In this document: positions 56,779-64,000 of the stretch, in pieces
Numbering within the stretch: position 1 is the stretch's first letter
Layout of the letters: every line of letters starts with the position of its first letter
Origin: Pseudomonas reidholzensis
Lineage (GTDB): Bacteria > Pseudomonadota > Gammaproteobacteria > Pseudomonadales > Pseudomonadaceae
Reading direction: 5' to 3'
DNA: 64,000 nucleotides
Assembly (NCBI RefSeq): GCF_900536025.1
Contig: NZ_UNOZ01000022.1
Coordinates: 1 to 64,000 of the forward strand
The notes under the pieces: generated by a model
The model's input: the letters and a program-made list of their open reading frames with translations, nothing else
Databases searched by the model: none
Told to the model about the DNA's origin: nothing
Position numbers and translations under genes: made by a program

Positions 56779-58263
56779 ATGTCGTTAAGTGAATGGCAAC
56801 GCAAAGCCAGTGCCTTGAAATTCGAAGGCCGTGCATTCGTGAATGGCGAGTACCGTGATGCCGAGGGTGGTCAGCAATTCGCCTGTCACAGCCCGATCGA
56901 CGGCCGCTTGCTGACCCAGGTCGCCAGCTGCGACCAGGCCGATGTCGAGCTGGCCGTGGCCAGCGCCCGACGCGCCTTCGACAGCGGTGAGTGGAGCCAA
57001 CTGGCGCCCGCCGAGCGCAAGAAGACCTTGCAGCGCTTCGCCCGCTTGATCGAGGCACATGCCGAAGAGCTCGCGCTCTTGGAAACCCTGGACATGGGCA
57101 AGCCGATCAGCGACTCGCTGGCCCTGGACATTCCCGGCTCCTGGGAGTGCATCGACTGGACCGCCGAAGCCATCGACAAGGTCTACGGTGAAATCGCGCC
57201 CATCCCCGCCAATCAGCTTGGCCTGATCACCCGCGAAGCGGCAGGCGTGGTCGCCGCTATCGTGCCGTGGAATTTCCCGCTGCAAATGGCCTGCTGGAAG
57301 ATTGCCCCGGCGTTGGCCATGGGCAACTCGGTGATCCTCAAACCCTCGGAAAAGTCGCCGCTGACCGCCATTCGCATCGCCGCCTTGGCGAAACAGGCGG
57401 GCATCCCGGATGGCGTGTTCAACGTGCTGCCAGGCTTCGGTCACAGCGTCGGCAAAGCCCTCTCCCTGCACCCGGATATCGACGTACTGGCGTTCACCGG
57501 CTCCACGGGCGTGGCCAAGGTGCTGCTGGAAGCTTCGGGCCAGTCCAACATGAAGCGTGTCTGGCTGGAAGCCGGCGGAAAGAGCCCGCACATCGTCTTC
57601 GCCGATGCCGACCTGGACCGTGCCGCCGAGTCCGTCGCCGCCGGTATCGCATTCAACCAGGGCGAGGTGTGTACGGCGGGCTCGCGCTTGCTGGTTGACG
57701 CGTCGGTCAAGGATCAGTTGCTGGCCAAGGTCCGGCAGGCACTGGAGGCCTGGCAGCCCGGTCATCCCCTGGACCCGCAGACCCGTGTCGGAGCCATCGT
57801 CGATCACCAGCAGATGGAGAAGATCCTCGAGTACGTGCAGATCGGCAAGAACGAAGGCGCGCAGCTGAGCTATGGCGGCGTGCAGACCTTGGCCGAAACG
57901 GGCGGCACCTACGTCATGCCGACCATTTTCGACGGCGTCAGCAGTGCGATGCGCATCTCCCGGGAAGAAATTTTCGGCCCGGTACTGAGCGTGCTGACCT
58001 TTGCCGATGAACGCGAAGCGATTGCCATGGCCAACGACAGCGAATACGGCCTCGCGGCAGGCCTGTGGACCACCCATCTGGGCCGAGCGCACCGGGTAGC
58101 CAAGGCGCTGCGCGCAGGCAGCGTCTGGGTCAACCAGTACGATGTCGGCGACATGACCGCGCCGTTTGGCGGCTTCAAGCAGTCCGGCAACGGCCGCGAC
58201 AAGTCGCTGCATGCCTTCGACAAATACAGCGAGCTGAAAGCGACCTGGATCAATCTCGAGTAA
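56779..58263 (+). CDS. kauB: Guanidinobutyraldehyde dehydrogenase (KauB/PuuC type)
   Basis: A 494-residue aldehyde dehydrogenase with catalytic C298 in 'NQGEVCTAGSRL', general base E264 in 'WLEAGGKSPH' and N165 in 'PWNFPLQMACWKIAPALAMGN'. The C-terminus 'DKYSELKATWINLE' is the mark of the KauB/PuuC group that oxidises aminoaldehydes and 4-guanidinobutyraldehyde. Placed directly after the AruI-like decarboxylase, it should convert that product to the guanidino acid, the substrate of GbuA. AGGAG precedes the ATG. A short hairpin (58338-58354) lies before the next gene. Confidence 0.9.
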   Translation: MSLSEWQRKASALKFEGRAFVNGEYRDAEGGQQFACHSPIDGRLLTQVASCDQADVELAVASARRAFDSGEWSQLAPAERKKTLQRFARLIEAHAEELALLETLDMGKPISDSLALDIPGSWECIDWTAEAIDKVYGEIAPIPANQLGLITREAAGVVAAIVPWNFPLQMACWKIAPALAMGNSVILKPSEKSPLTAIRIAALAKQAGIPDGVFNVLPGFGHSVGKALSLHPDIDVLAFTGSTGVAKVLLEASGQSNMKRVWLEAGGKSPHIVFADADLDRAAESVAAGIAFNQGEVCTAGSRLLVDASVKDQLLAKVRQALEAWQPGHPLDPQTRVGAIVDHQQMEKILEYVQIGKNEGAQLSYGGVQTLAETGGTYVMPTIFDGVSSAMRISREEIFGPVLSVLTFADEREAIAMANDSEYGLAAGLWTTHLGRAHRVAKALRAGSVWVNQYDVGDMTAPFGGFKQSGNGRDKSLHAFDKYSELKATWINLE

Positions 58264-58373
58264 CTGATCCGCGGTCTTTTTCGCCTTCCCACCCCACTGG
58301 CCTTCGGGGCGCACATCGCGCCCTGAGGGAGTCACTCGCCTTCGAAACGAAGGCCAGCATCAGGATTACAACA

Positions 58374-59768
58374 ATGACAATCGATCTGATAACGGTAGTG
58401 ATCTATGCCCTGGCCATGCTCGCCATCGGCTGGTTCGCCATGCACCGGGCCAAGACCCGCGAAGACTATCTGGTGGCCGGACGCAATCTCGGCCCCTCCA
58501 TGTATGCCGCCACCTTGTCCACGGTGATCCTCGGCGGTGCCTCGACGCTGGGCACCGTACGCCTGGGTTACGTCTACGGCCTTTCAGGGCTGTGGTTCTG
58601 CACCATGATGGGCCTGGGCATCATGGTGATCAGCCTGTTTCTGTCCAAGCACCTGCTCAACCTGAAGCTGTTCACCGTGACTGAACTGCTCGAGCGGCGC
58701 TACAACCCGGCCGCGCGGTTCAGCAGCTCATTGATCATGGTCGTCTATGCGTTGATGGTGGCCGTGGTCTCGATCGTTGCGACCGCGACCATTCTCAACG
58801 GTATTTTCGGCATCGGTTTCTGGATGGGCGTGCTGCTCGGGGGCGGTATCGTCGTCATCTACTCCACCCTCGGCGGCATGTGGTCGATCACCCTGACCGA
58901 CATCGTCCAGTTCATCATCATGACCGTGGGCATCATGTTCCTGCTGATGCCGCTCTCGATCAACCAGGCAGGCGGCTGGGACGCCATGGTCAGTGCGTTG
59001 CCCGAGACGCACTTGTCGATGATCAACATTGGCTGGCCGCTGCTGATCGGTTACTTCCTCAACTACTTCCTCGGCATCATGATTGGCCAGGATATCTGGC
59101 AGCGCGTATTCACCGCGCGCAGTGTCGGCGTGGCCAAGTATGCCGGCGCTGCTGCCGGCCTGTATTGCGTGCTGTACGGGATTTGCGGGGCCCTGATCGG
59201 GATGGCCGGACGGGTGTTCATCCCGGAACTCGACAACGTCAACGACGCATTCGCCAAGATCGTCCAGGCCAGCCTGCCGGACGGCATCCGTGGCCTGGTG
59301 GTGGCTGCGGCCCTCGCCGCCCTGATGTCGACCGCCAGTGCGGCGATGATGGCCGCCGCGTCGACGATTGCTCAGGACATCCTGCCCGCGGTGCGCAAGC
59401 AGCCCTCCAGCCTCAACACCAACCGGATCGCAACCCTGGTGGCGGGCCTGGTGACCCTGGCGCTGTCGCTGGTGCTGGACGATGTGTTCAAGCCGCTCAC
59501 CGTTGCCTACAACCTGCTGGTCGGCTGCATGATGGTGCCGCTGGTAGGGGCGATCTACTGGAAGCGCTCGAGCACCACCGCGGCCCTCGTCAGCATGGGC
59601 CTGAGTGCACTGGTCACGTTGTTCTTCCTGTGGTAGGACGGCATGGACGCCAACACGCCGATCTTCTTTGGCCTGGGCACGAGCATCGTCAGTTTCGTAT
59701 TGATCAGCCTGTGCGCCCGCAGCCCTGAAGCGTCCACGCCTGCTGCCATGAGCCAGCAAGTGCGCTGA
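58374..59768 (+). pseudogene. Sodium:solute symporter interrupted by in-frame TAG
   Basis: The frame from ATG 58374 encodes an SSS carrier ('LVAGRNLGPSMYAATLSTVILGGASTLG', 'GGMWSITLTDIVQFIIM', 'MSTASAAMMAAASTIAQDI'). It stops at TAG 59634-59636 after 420 residues. In the same frame 43 more codons follow to TGA 59766-59768, beginning 'DGMDANTPIFFGLGTSIVSFVLISLCA', which reads as the last helix of a normal SSS protein. So one nonsense codon removes the C-terminal helix. The longer product would have 464 residues. The truncated carrier may still fold. It likely belongs to guanidino-acid uptake, as an SSS gene also lies near gbuA in P. aeruginosa (from memory). Confidence 0.75.
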
Positions 59769-59800
59769 GCGCCCCCCACTGCTAACCCGCTGAGCGCAAT

Positions 59801-59837
59801 AAAGGCATGGAGCACATTTGTACTCCATGCCTTTTTT
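59801..59837 (+). terminator. Rho-independent terminator after the symporter
   Basis: AAAGGCATGGAG pairs with CTCCATGCCTTT (12 bp) across a 10-base loop, followed by a run of T. It lies after the second in-frame stop (59768), as expected if the full-length frame was the original gene. Confidence 0.9.
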
Positions 59838-60075
59838 GCGTTGCACTCCCGCTTAGCCGTCGAGGCCGTCAGGGCTGTCAACAACACCGCGACGCGGGGA
59901 CTGTTGCAGAAACACGCTTGCTCAAGGCAGGTAGAAAGTCCAGTATGGAATTTACGTACATAGCCTGCTCGGCCGCTGGCGTGCTGGGGTGCGCACAGCG
60001 ACGGACCCTACGCCTGTCGCCTGCACCACCGCAAAACAAACCGTCCCCCCGTCAACAAGGACGTCGCGCGCCTCT
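59838..60075. other. Intergenic region before DauR-like gene
   Basis: Nothing is coded with support here; 59769-60075 is about 300 bases without a gene apart from the terminator. It should hold the promoter of the regulator. I see TACGTA and GGAATT near 59950-59965 but no clear promoter or dyad. Confidence 0.4.
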
Positions 60076-60690
60076 ATGCCCAGTCTGGATAACTACAAGA
60101 CCGTTGCCGACAGCATCGCCACCCTGCTTTTCCCGCATGCGGAAGTCATCCTGCATGAGGTGAGCAGCCGCACCGTCGTGCATATCGCGAATAATTTCTC
60201 CAAGCGTAAACTCGGCGACGATTCAGCGCTCGATGAGCTCCCTGGCGATATTTCCAGCGTCTCCAGCCTTGGCCCCTACGAGAAGCTCAACTGGAACGGG
60301 CAGAACATTCGTTCAATCACCGCCGTCCTCAAAGGCCCCGCTGGCGAAGCGCAATTCCTGTTGTGCATCAACCTCAATTTTTCGGTGCTGGAGCAGGCAC
60401 GCGCAGCGCTGGATGCGTTTTTCCAGGTGAGCCGCCTCATTCCTCAGCCCGATGCCCTGTTCAAGGATGACTGGCAAGAGCGGATCAACACCTTTCTCCA
60501 CGCATGGTTAAGGGAACGCCAACTTTCGTTGAATACGTTGAACATGAGACACAAACGGGAATTGGTTGAAGCGCTCTACTACGAAGGTGCTTTTGAAGGG
60601 CGAAGCGGCGCCGACTATGTCGCCAATGTGTTGAACATGGGGCGTGCCACCGTTTACAAATACCTCAAGGCCCTGCGCCAACCGGCCTAG
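60076..60690 (+). CDS. YheO/DauR-like transcriptional regulator
   Basis: A 204-residue regulator with an N-terminal YheO-type PAS domain (residues 5-120, 'ADSIATLLFPHAEVILHEVSSRTVVHIANNFSKRKLGDDS') and a C-terminal HTH ('KRELVEALYYEGAFEGRSGADYVANVLNMGRATVYKYLKAL'). DauR of P. aeruginosa has this architecture and controls D-arginine catabolism in response to arginine-related ligands. It sits behind the AruI-KauB-symporter genes and probably regulates them. The ATG at 60076 lacks a close ribosome binding site, so the start is less sure than the domain call. Confidence 0.85.
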   Translation: MPSLDNYKTVADSIATLLFPHAEVILHEVSSRTVVHIANNFSKRKLGDDSALDELPGDISSVSSLGPYEKLNWNGQNIRSITAVLKGPAGEAQFLLCINLNFSVLEQARAALDAFFQVSRLIPQPDALFKDDWQERINTFLHAWLRERQLSLNTLNMRHKRELVEALYYEGAFEGRSGADYVANVLNMGRATVYKYLKALRQPA

Positions 60691-60738
60691 CCGCGACGTC
60701 GCAGCGACCCGAGAGGGCGGCGTCTATCGCTGCGCGCC

Positions 60739-61623
60739 TCAGTCCGCGACGGTCATCACGTTCGAGCGCCGACGCCTGGGCAAGCGTAGTTCGCTGATCA
60801 GCATCCCCAACACGATCATCAACGCACCGACCATGTTCAATAGCGTGAACCTGTCGCCTGCCAAGAGGTAGCCGAAGCACGCAGCGAAAATCGGCTCACA
60901 GACCAACAGCAGTGCCACCTTCTGCGCCGGCAGTACCGCCTGGGCGCGGGTCTGGACGAGGTAGGCCAGCGCCGTGCCGAGCACGGCGATGATCAGCGTG
61001 GTGGTGATCGCCGACGGTGTGCCGGGGAGTGAGAACTCACCCGCCGTGACGCTCCAGATCAACGACAACACCCCCACGGTCAAGAGCTGGATGAAGGCAA
61101 GCACCAGGGAGGTCGAGCCAAACCGGGTCTTGGCCAGGACAACGATATGCAGCGCGAAGAACACCGCACAGCCGAGGATCAACAGGTCGCCGGCACGGAT
61201 ACTGTCTCCATTCAAACTGAGAAACCCGAGCCCAAGCAACGCCACCACCGCGCCGAGCGCTTGCTTGGCCAATGGCTTTTCAGCGCTGATCAAGAACAGG
61301 AACAACGGTGTGAGGACAACCGACAACCCGGTAATGAACCCCGCGTTTGATGGCGTCGTATGGCCCAGCCCACTGGTCTGAAAAGCAAAGGCAATGAACA
61401 GCACGACCCCGGCGAGAATGCCCGCCAGCCAGTCCTTGGCAGACAGCCCAGGCAACTTTTTCACGGCGAAGGGTAACAACACGAGCGCGCCAACGATGAA
61501 AATACAGGCGTTCAGCGCAGACGCGCTGATGCCATGCAAGGCTTGCTGCTTGGCGACAAAGCTCCACCCCCAGACCGCGGTGATCACGATCAGTGCGGCC
61601 GTCCATATTCTGCTGGAATTCAC
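60739..61623 (-). CDS. EamA/DMT family transporter
   Basis: A 294-residue protein with ten predicted helices in two EamA halves ('IVITAVWGWSFVAKQQALHGISASALNA' and 'LILGCAVFFALHIVVLAKTRFG'; 'GDRFTLLNMVGALMIVLGMLI' at the end). DMT carriers of this type usually export amino acids or metabolites. It may relieve accumulation of arginine-derived compounds. It converges with the DauR-like gene and is 197 bp downstream of ridA on the same strand. Confidence 0.88.
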   Translation of the reverse strand: MNSSRIWTAALIVITAVWGWSFVAKQQALHGISASALNACIFIVGALVLLPFAVKKLPGLSAKDWLAGILAGVVLFIAFAFQTSGLGHTTPSNAGFITGLSVVLTPLFLFLISAEKPLAKQALGAVVALLGLGFLSLNGDSIRAGDLLILGCAVFFALHIVVLAKTRFGSTSLVLAFIQLLTVGVLSLIWSVTAGEFSLPGTPSAITTTLIIAVLGTALAYLVQTRAQAVLPAQKVALLLVCEPIFAACFGYLLAGDRFTLLNMVGALMIVLGMLISELRLPRRRRSNVMTVAD

Positions 61624-61820
61624 GTAAACCTCTGCTGTTGCTGTGTGGAGCGCGGTGGTGGCGACGGATGATAACCATCGCCCCCTGCAAGTTCTACAGT
61701 AGATATTTTATCCACCGCCCTACCCTGGGCCTCTGCGCTGCCCTGGGTAGTGCATCGAACGTCGAAACTGGCTGACCAGCCGCTGCAGCCTCGATGACAG
61801 CAATCAACAGCCTCGGCCGA

Positions 61821-62177
61821 TCAGGCCGGCAGTGCCGCAATGATCGAAATCTCGACCAGGATGCCTGGCTCGCACAGCTTGGCCTGCAAGGTGGCGCGCG
61901 CCGGGGCGCAGCCCTGCGGCAGCCACTGGTCCCATACGCGGTTCATGCCGGCGAAGTCTGCATCGATGTCCTTGAGGTAGATGGTTGCAGACAGGATGCG
62001 CGTCTTGTCTGTGCCCGCCTGGTCGAGCAGGCGCTCGATGTTCTGGAAGGTTTCGCGGGTTTGCTGCTCGACGCCCGCCTCGAAATCATTGGCAACCTCG
62101 CCCGACAGATAGACGGTGCCCTGATGTTTCACGATCAGGCTCATGCGGGCATCGGTGTGCAGGCGTTCAATTGTCAT
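61821..62177 (-). CDS. RidA family imine deaminase
   Basis: A 118-residue RidA protein with R94 in 'CAPARATLQAKL' at the position of the catalytic Arg, 'TVYLSGEVANDFEAGVEQQTRETFQNIERLLDQAG' and 'GILVEISIIAAL'. The Glu that follows the Arg strand in classical RidA reads as Ser. RidA proteins hydrolyse enamine/imine intermediates released by PLP and FAD enzymes. It is divergent from the permease and PLP-enzyme genes and may protect against, or take part in, their chemistry. Confidence 0.88.
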   Translation of the reverse strand: MTIERLHTDARMSLIVKHQGTVYLSGEVANDFEAGVEQQTRETFQNIERLLDQAGTDKTRILSATIYLKDIDADFAGMNRVWDQWLPQGCAPARATLQAKLCEPGILVEISIIAALPA

Positions 62178-62289
62178 CGTGTAAATTCCTTAAGGCATTG
62201 ATATTTATTAGAAATGTACTGATACGCAGCGCTGGCCCGGGGGCACCCCTGCGTTCGTCAGGAACATTTTTTACCTTTAAATGGAAGGA

Positions 62290-62318
62290 TTGTCCACGGG
62301 AGACTTTTAGGCTATAAA
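62290..62318 (+). promoter_or_regulatory. Sigma-70-like promoter of the permease gene
   Basis: TTGTCC and TATAAA are separated by exactly 17 bp, about 100 bp upstream of the permease start. This leaves a fairly long leader. Confidence 0.65.
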
Positions 62319-62417
62319 TGTTTCCACATGTAAGACCATGCGTCCAGGCCGACAGGTAGCGGCCCGGCTGATCGACCTGGCGCCCCACCGCAACAACGCA
62401 AGCGTGAGATAAAAACA

Positions 62418-63851
62418 ATGACAAGTCCCCTAGAGCGTCCACCGCGAAAGCATGAATTCCGCAAGGACATGCAGGCGCGTCACCTGGTCATGTTGGCCAT
62501 CGGCGGCACCATCGGCACTGGGTTGTTCCTGGCGTCCGGCTTCACTGTCAGCCAGGCAGGCCCACTCGGCGCGGTGATTGCCTACGCGGTGGGCGCCATC
62601 ATGATTTACTGCGTCATGTGCTGCCTCGGCGAGTTGGCGGTGCAGATGCCTGAAACGGGCTCTTTCAGCCACTACGCGACCCGCTACATCGGGCCGGCGA
62701 CGGGCTACACCGTGGCATGGCTGTACTGGTTGAGCTGGGCCGTGGCGATCGGCTCGGAGCTGCTGGGCGCAGGGGTGTTGCTGGAGCGCTGGTTCCCTGG
62801 GGTGCCGGTGTGGTTCTGGGCGGCGCTGCTGGGCGGGGTCATTACCGTGAACAACCTGTTTTCGGTACGTGCGTTCGCCGAAACCGAATTCTGGCTGTCG
62901 TTGATCAAGGTCATCACCGTCGTAGTCTTCATCATCGTTGGCGGCCTGGCCGTCAGCGGCGTGATTGCCGGGGCCGATCCGAGCACCACCGGGTTCGCCA
63001 ACTTCACGCGAGAAGGCTGGTTCCCCACCGGCTTTGGCTCCATCGGGCTGGCGTTGCTCGCCGTCGCATTCGCGTTCGCCGGCACTGAAGTCATCGGTAT
63101 TGCCGCTGGCGAGACCCAAGACCCACAGCGCAACATTCCTCGCGCCCTGCGCGCCACCGTGCTGCGGCTGGTGCTGTTCTTCATCGGCACGATCCTGGTG
63201 ATCTGCCTGCTCCTGCCCCGCGAGCAGGCAGGCCTGACTGAAAGCCCGTTCGTGACGGTGTTCAGCCGGATCGGTATTCCTTATGCCGCCGACATCATGA
63301 ACTTCGTGATCATCACCTCGCTGGTGTCGGCCGCAAACTCGGGGCTGTACGCGGCGGCGAGGATGTTGTGGACCCTGGGCGACCAAGGCCAGCTTCCGCG
63401 CATGTTCTCCCGGCTGACCCGCCGTGGCACCCCGGTCAACGCCATCCTGTTCAGCATGGTCGGTGGTATCGCAGCGTTGCTGAGCAGCGTGTGGGCGCCG
63501 CAAACCATCTACCTGCTGCTGGTGTCCATCGCAGGTTTTGCCATCGTCGCGGTGTGGATCAGCATCGCCGTCTGCCAGATCCTGTTCCGTCGGGACTTCC
63601 TGCGTAACGGCGGCACGCTCGAGCAGCTCAGCTACAAGGTTCGCTGGTACCCATGGGTGCCTATCGTGGCGCTGATCTGTTGTCTCGGCGCCTGCGTCGG
63701 TATCGGCTTCGATCCTGAGCAACGCATCGCGTTGTACGTCAGCGTGCCCTTTATTGCCCTGTGTTACGGTGGTTATTACGCCACCCAGCTGTACAAGTCG
63801 CGGACCACGCCGGTGCCTGCACTACGTGACGCAAGCGACTCCCTGAACTGA
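62418..63851 (+). CDS. Amino-acid permease (APC, LysP/RocE-like)
   Basis: A 477-residue permease with 12 predicted helices. 'LQARHLVMLAIGGTIGTGLF'-like N-terminus (here 'MQARHLVMLAIGGTIGTGLF'), 'GELAVQMPETGSFSHYATRYIGPATGYTVAWLYWLSWAV' and 'SGLYAAARMLWTLGDQGQLPRMFSRL' are AAT-family marks shared by lysine and arginine permeases. It likely imports the amino acid for the PLP enzyme that starts 39 bp after its stop. It is divergent from ridA. Confidence 0.88.
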   Translation: MTSPLERPPRKHEFRKDMQARHLVMLAIGGTIGTGLFLASGFTVSQAGPLGAVIAYAVGAIMIYCVMCCLGELAVQMPETGSFSHYATRYIGPATGYTVAWLYWLSWAVAIGSELLGAGVLLERWFPGVPVWFWAALLGGVITVNNLFSVRAFAETEFWLSLIKVITVVVFIIVGGLAVSGVIAGADPSTTGFANFTREGWFPTGFGSIGLALLAVAFAFAGTEVIGIAAGETQDPQRNIPRALRATVLRLVLFFIGTILVICLLLPREQAGLTESPFVTVFSRIGIPYAADIMNFVIITSLVSAANSGLYAAARMLWTLGDQGQLPRMFSRLTRRGTPVNAILFSMVGGIAALLSSVWAPQTIYLLLVSIAGFAIVAVWISIAVCQILFRRDFLRNGGTLEQLSYKVRWYPWVPIVALICCLGACVGIGFDPEQRIALYVSVPFIALCYGGYYATQLYKSRTTPVPALRDASDSLN

Positions 63852-63890
63852 CGCTTTCCCTCCCTCCTGATAAAACCATAAGAGCGCACC

Positions 63891-64000
63891 ATGAAGATCA
63901 AAGAATTCGGCGTAGAAATCTGGATGAACGCCTACGAAACCAAGTGCAAGTACAACCTGGCCGAGACCTGCGTCGAGTCCATCACCCTCGATCAACTGCT
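63891..64000 (+). CDS. PLP-dependent aminotransferase-fold enzyme, N-terminal fragment
   Basis: Only the first 36 codons are in the window; the gene runs off the end. The ATG follows 'AAGAG'. The start contains 'VEIWMNAYE' and 'YNLAETCVESITLDQLL'. This resembles the N-terminus of fold-type I enzymes in the class I/II group that includes arginine-acting oxidases/hydroxylases and capreomycidine-synthase relatives, but I recognise it by pattern only. Its place after a basic-amino-acid permease and next to ridA fits an amino-acid-consuming PLP enzyme that releases imines. Confidence 0.45.
   Translation, partial: MKIKEFGVEIWMNAYETKCKYNLAETCVESITLDQL

Noticed and set aside
56785-58335. A 516-codon antisense open frame
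   Set aside because: Mirror of the KauB-type gene; low-complexity translation with no known domain.

Overview
The window is high-GC chromosomal DNA of a fluorescent Pseudomonas, most like the P. putida group. Evidence is the inverted pair of REP elements with a 'GCGGGCAAGCCCGC' core (16925-17016), the close matches to Pseudomonas arginine and guanidinobutyrate enzymes (GbuA, AruI, KauB types), a PigA-type heme oxygenase, and the densely packed operons. I see no rRNA, tRNA, CRISPR array or insertion sequence.

1-24.5 kb: a partial VWA-domain gene; a three-gene type VI secretion cassette (VgrG spike, Tle5-type phospholipase D toxin, Sel1-repeat immunity protein) with overlapping genes; a five-gene signalling operon (CHASE3/GAF hybrid kinase with three receivers, CheR, CheB, receiver-kinase, receiver) divergent from a single-domain response regulator; a PAS-GGDEF-EAL protein; then housekeeping and accessory genes (GNAT, RidA, sirtuin, methyltransferase, P-loop protein). 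These are followed by an electrophile-response operon (Old Yellow Enzyme, SDR, MDR) divergent from a TetR regulator, and by a biliverdin-producing heme oxygenase.

24.5-45.3 kb: amine catabolism. Two parallel cassettes each pair an FAD amine oxidase with a small cupin, a transporter and a PucR-type regulator; one also carries methylmalonate-semialdehyde dehydrogenase. Next comes a quaternary-amine cluster: aldehyde dehydrogenase, LysR regulator, GbcA/GbcB-like Rieske demethylase and reductase, BCCT transporter, third FAD oxidase, D-2-hydroxyacid dehydrogenase. The BCCT gene is interrupted by an in-frame TGA. A 52-bp element with a 25-bp dyad core occurs upstream of both the aldehyde dehydrogenase and the FAD oxidase.

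45.3-64 kb: guanidino-compound catabolism. A MocR regulator is divergent from a hydroxylysine-kinase-like enzyme, a phospho-lyase-type class III PLP enzyme and a guanidinobutyrase (GbuA). Further on are an NCS1 permease, an amino-acid ABC transporter, an AruI-type 2-ketoarginine decarboxylase, a KauB-type aldehyde dehydrogenase, a sodium:solute symporter interrupted by an in-frame TAG, a DauR-like regulator, an EamA exporter, a RidA protein, an amino-acid permease and the start of a PLP enzyme. The kinase/phospho-lyase pair joined to guanidine-removing enzymes is unusual. I propose that it degrades a 4-hydroxylated arginine derivative through 4-amino-3-hydroxybutyrate to succinate semialdehyde. 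This is inference, but it gives every catalytic gene a chemical role.
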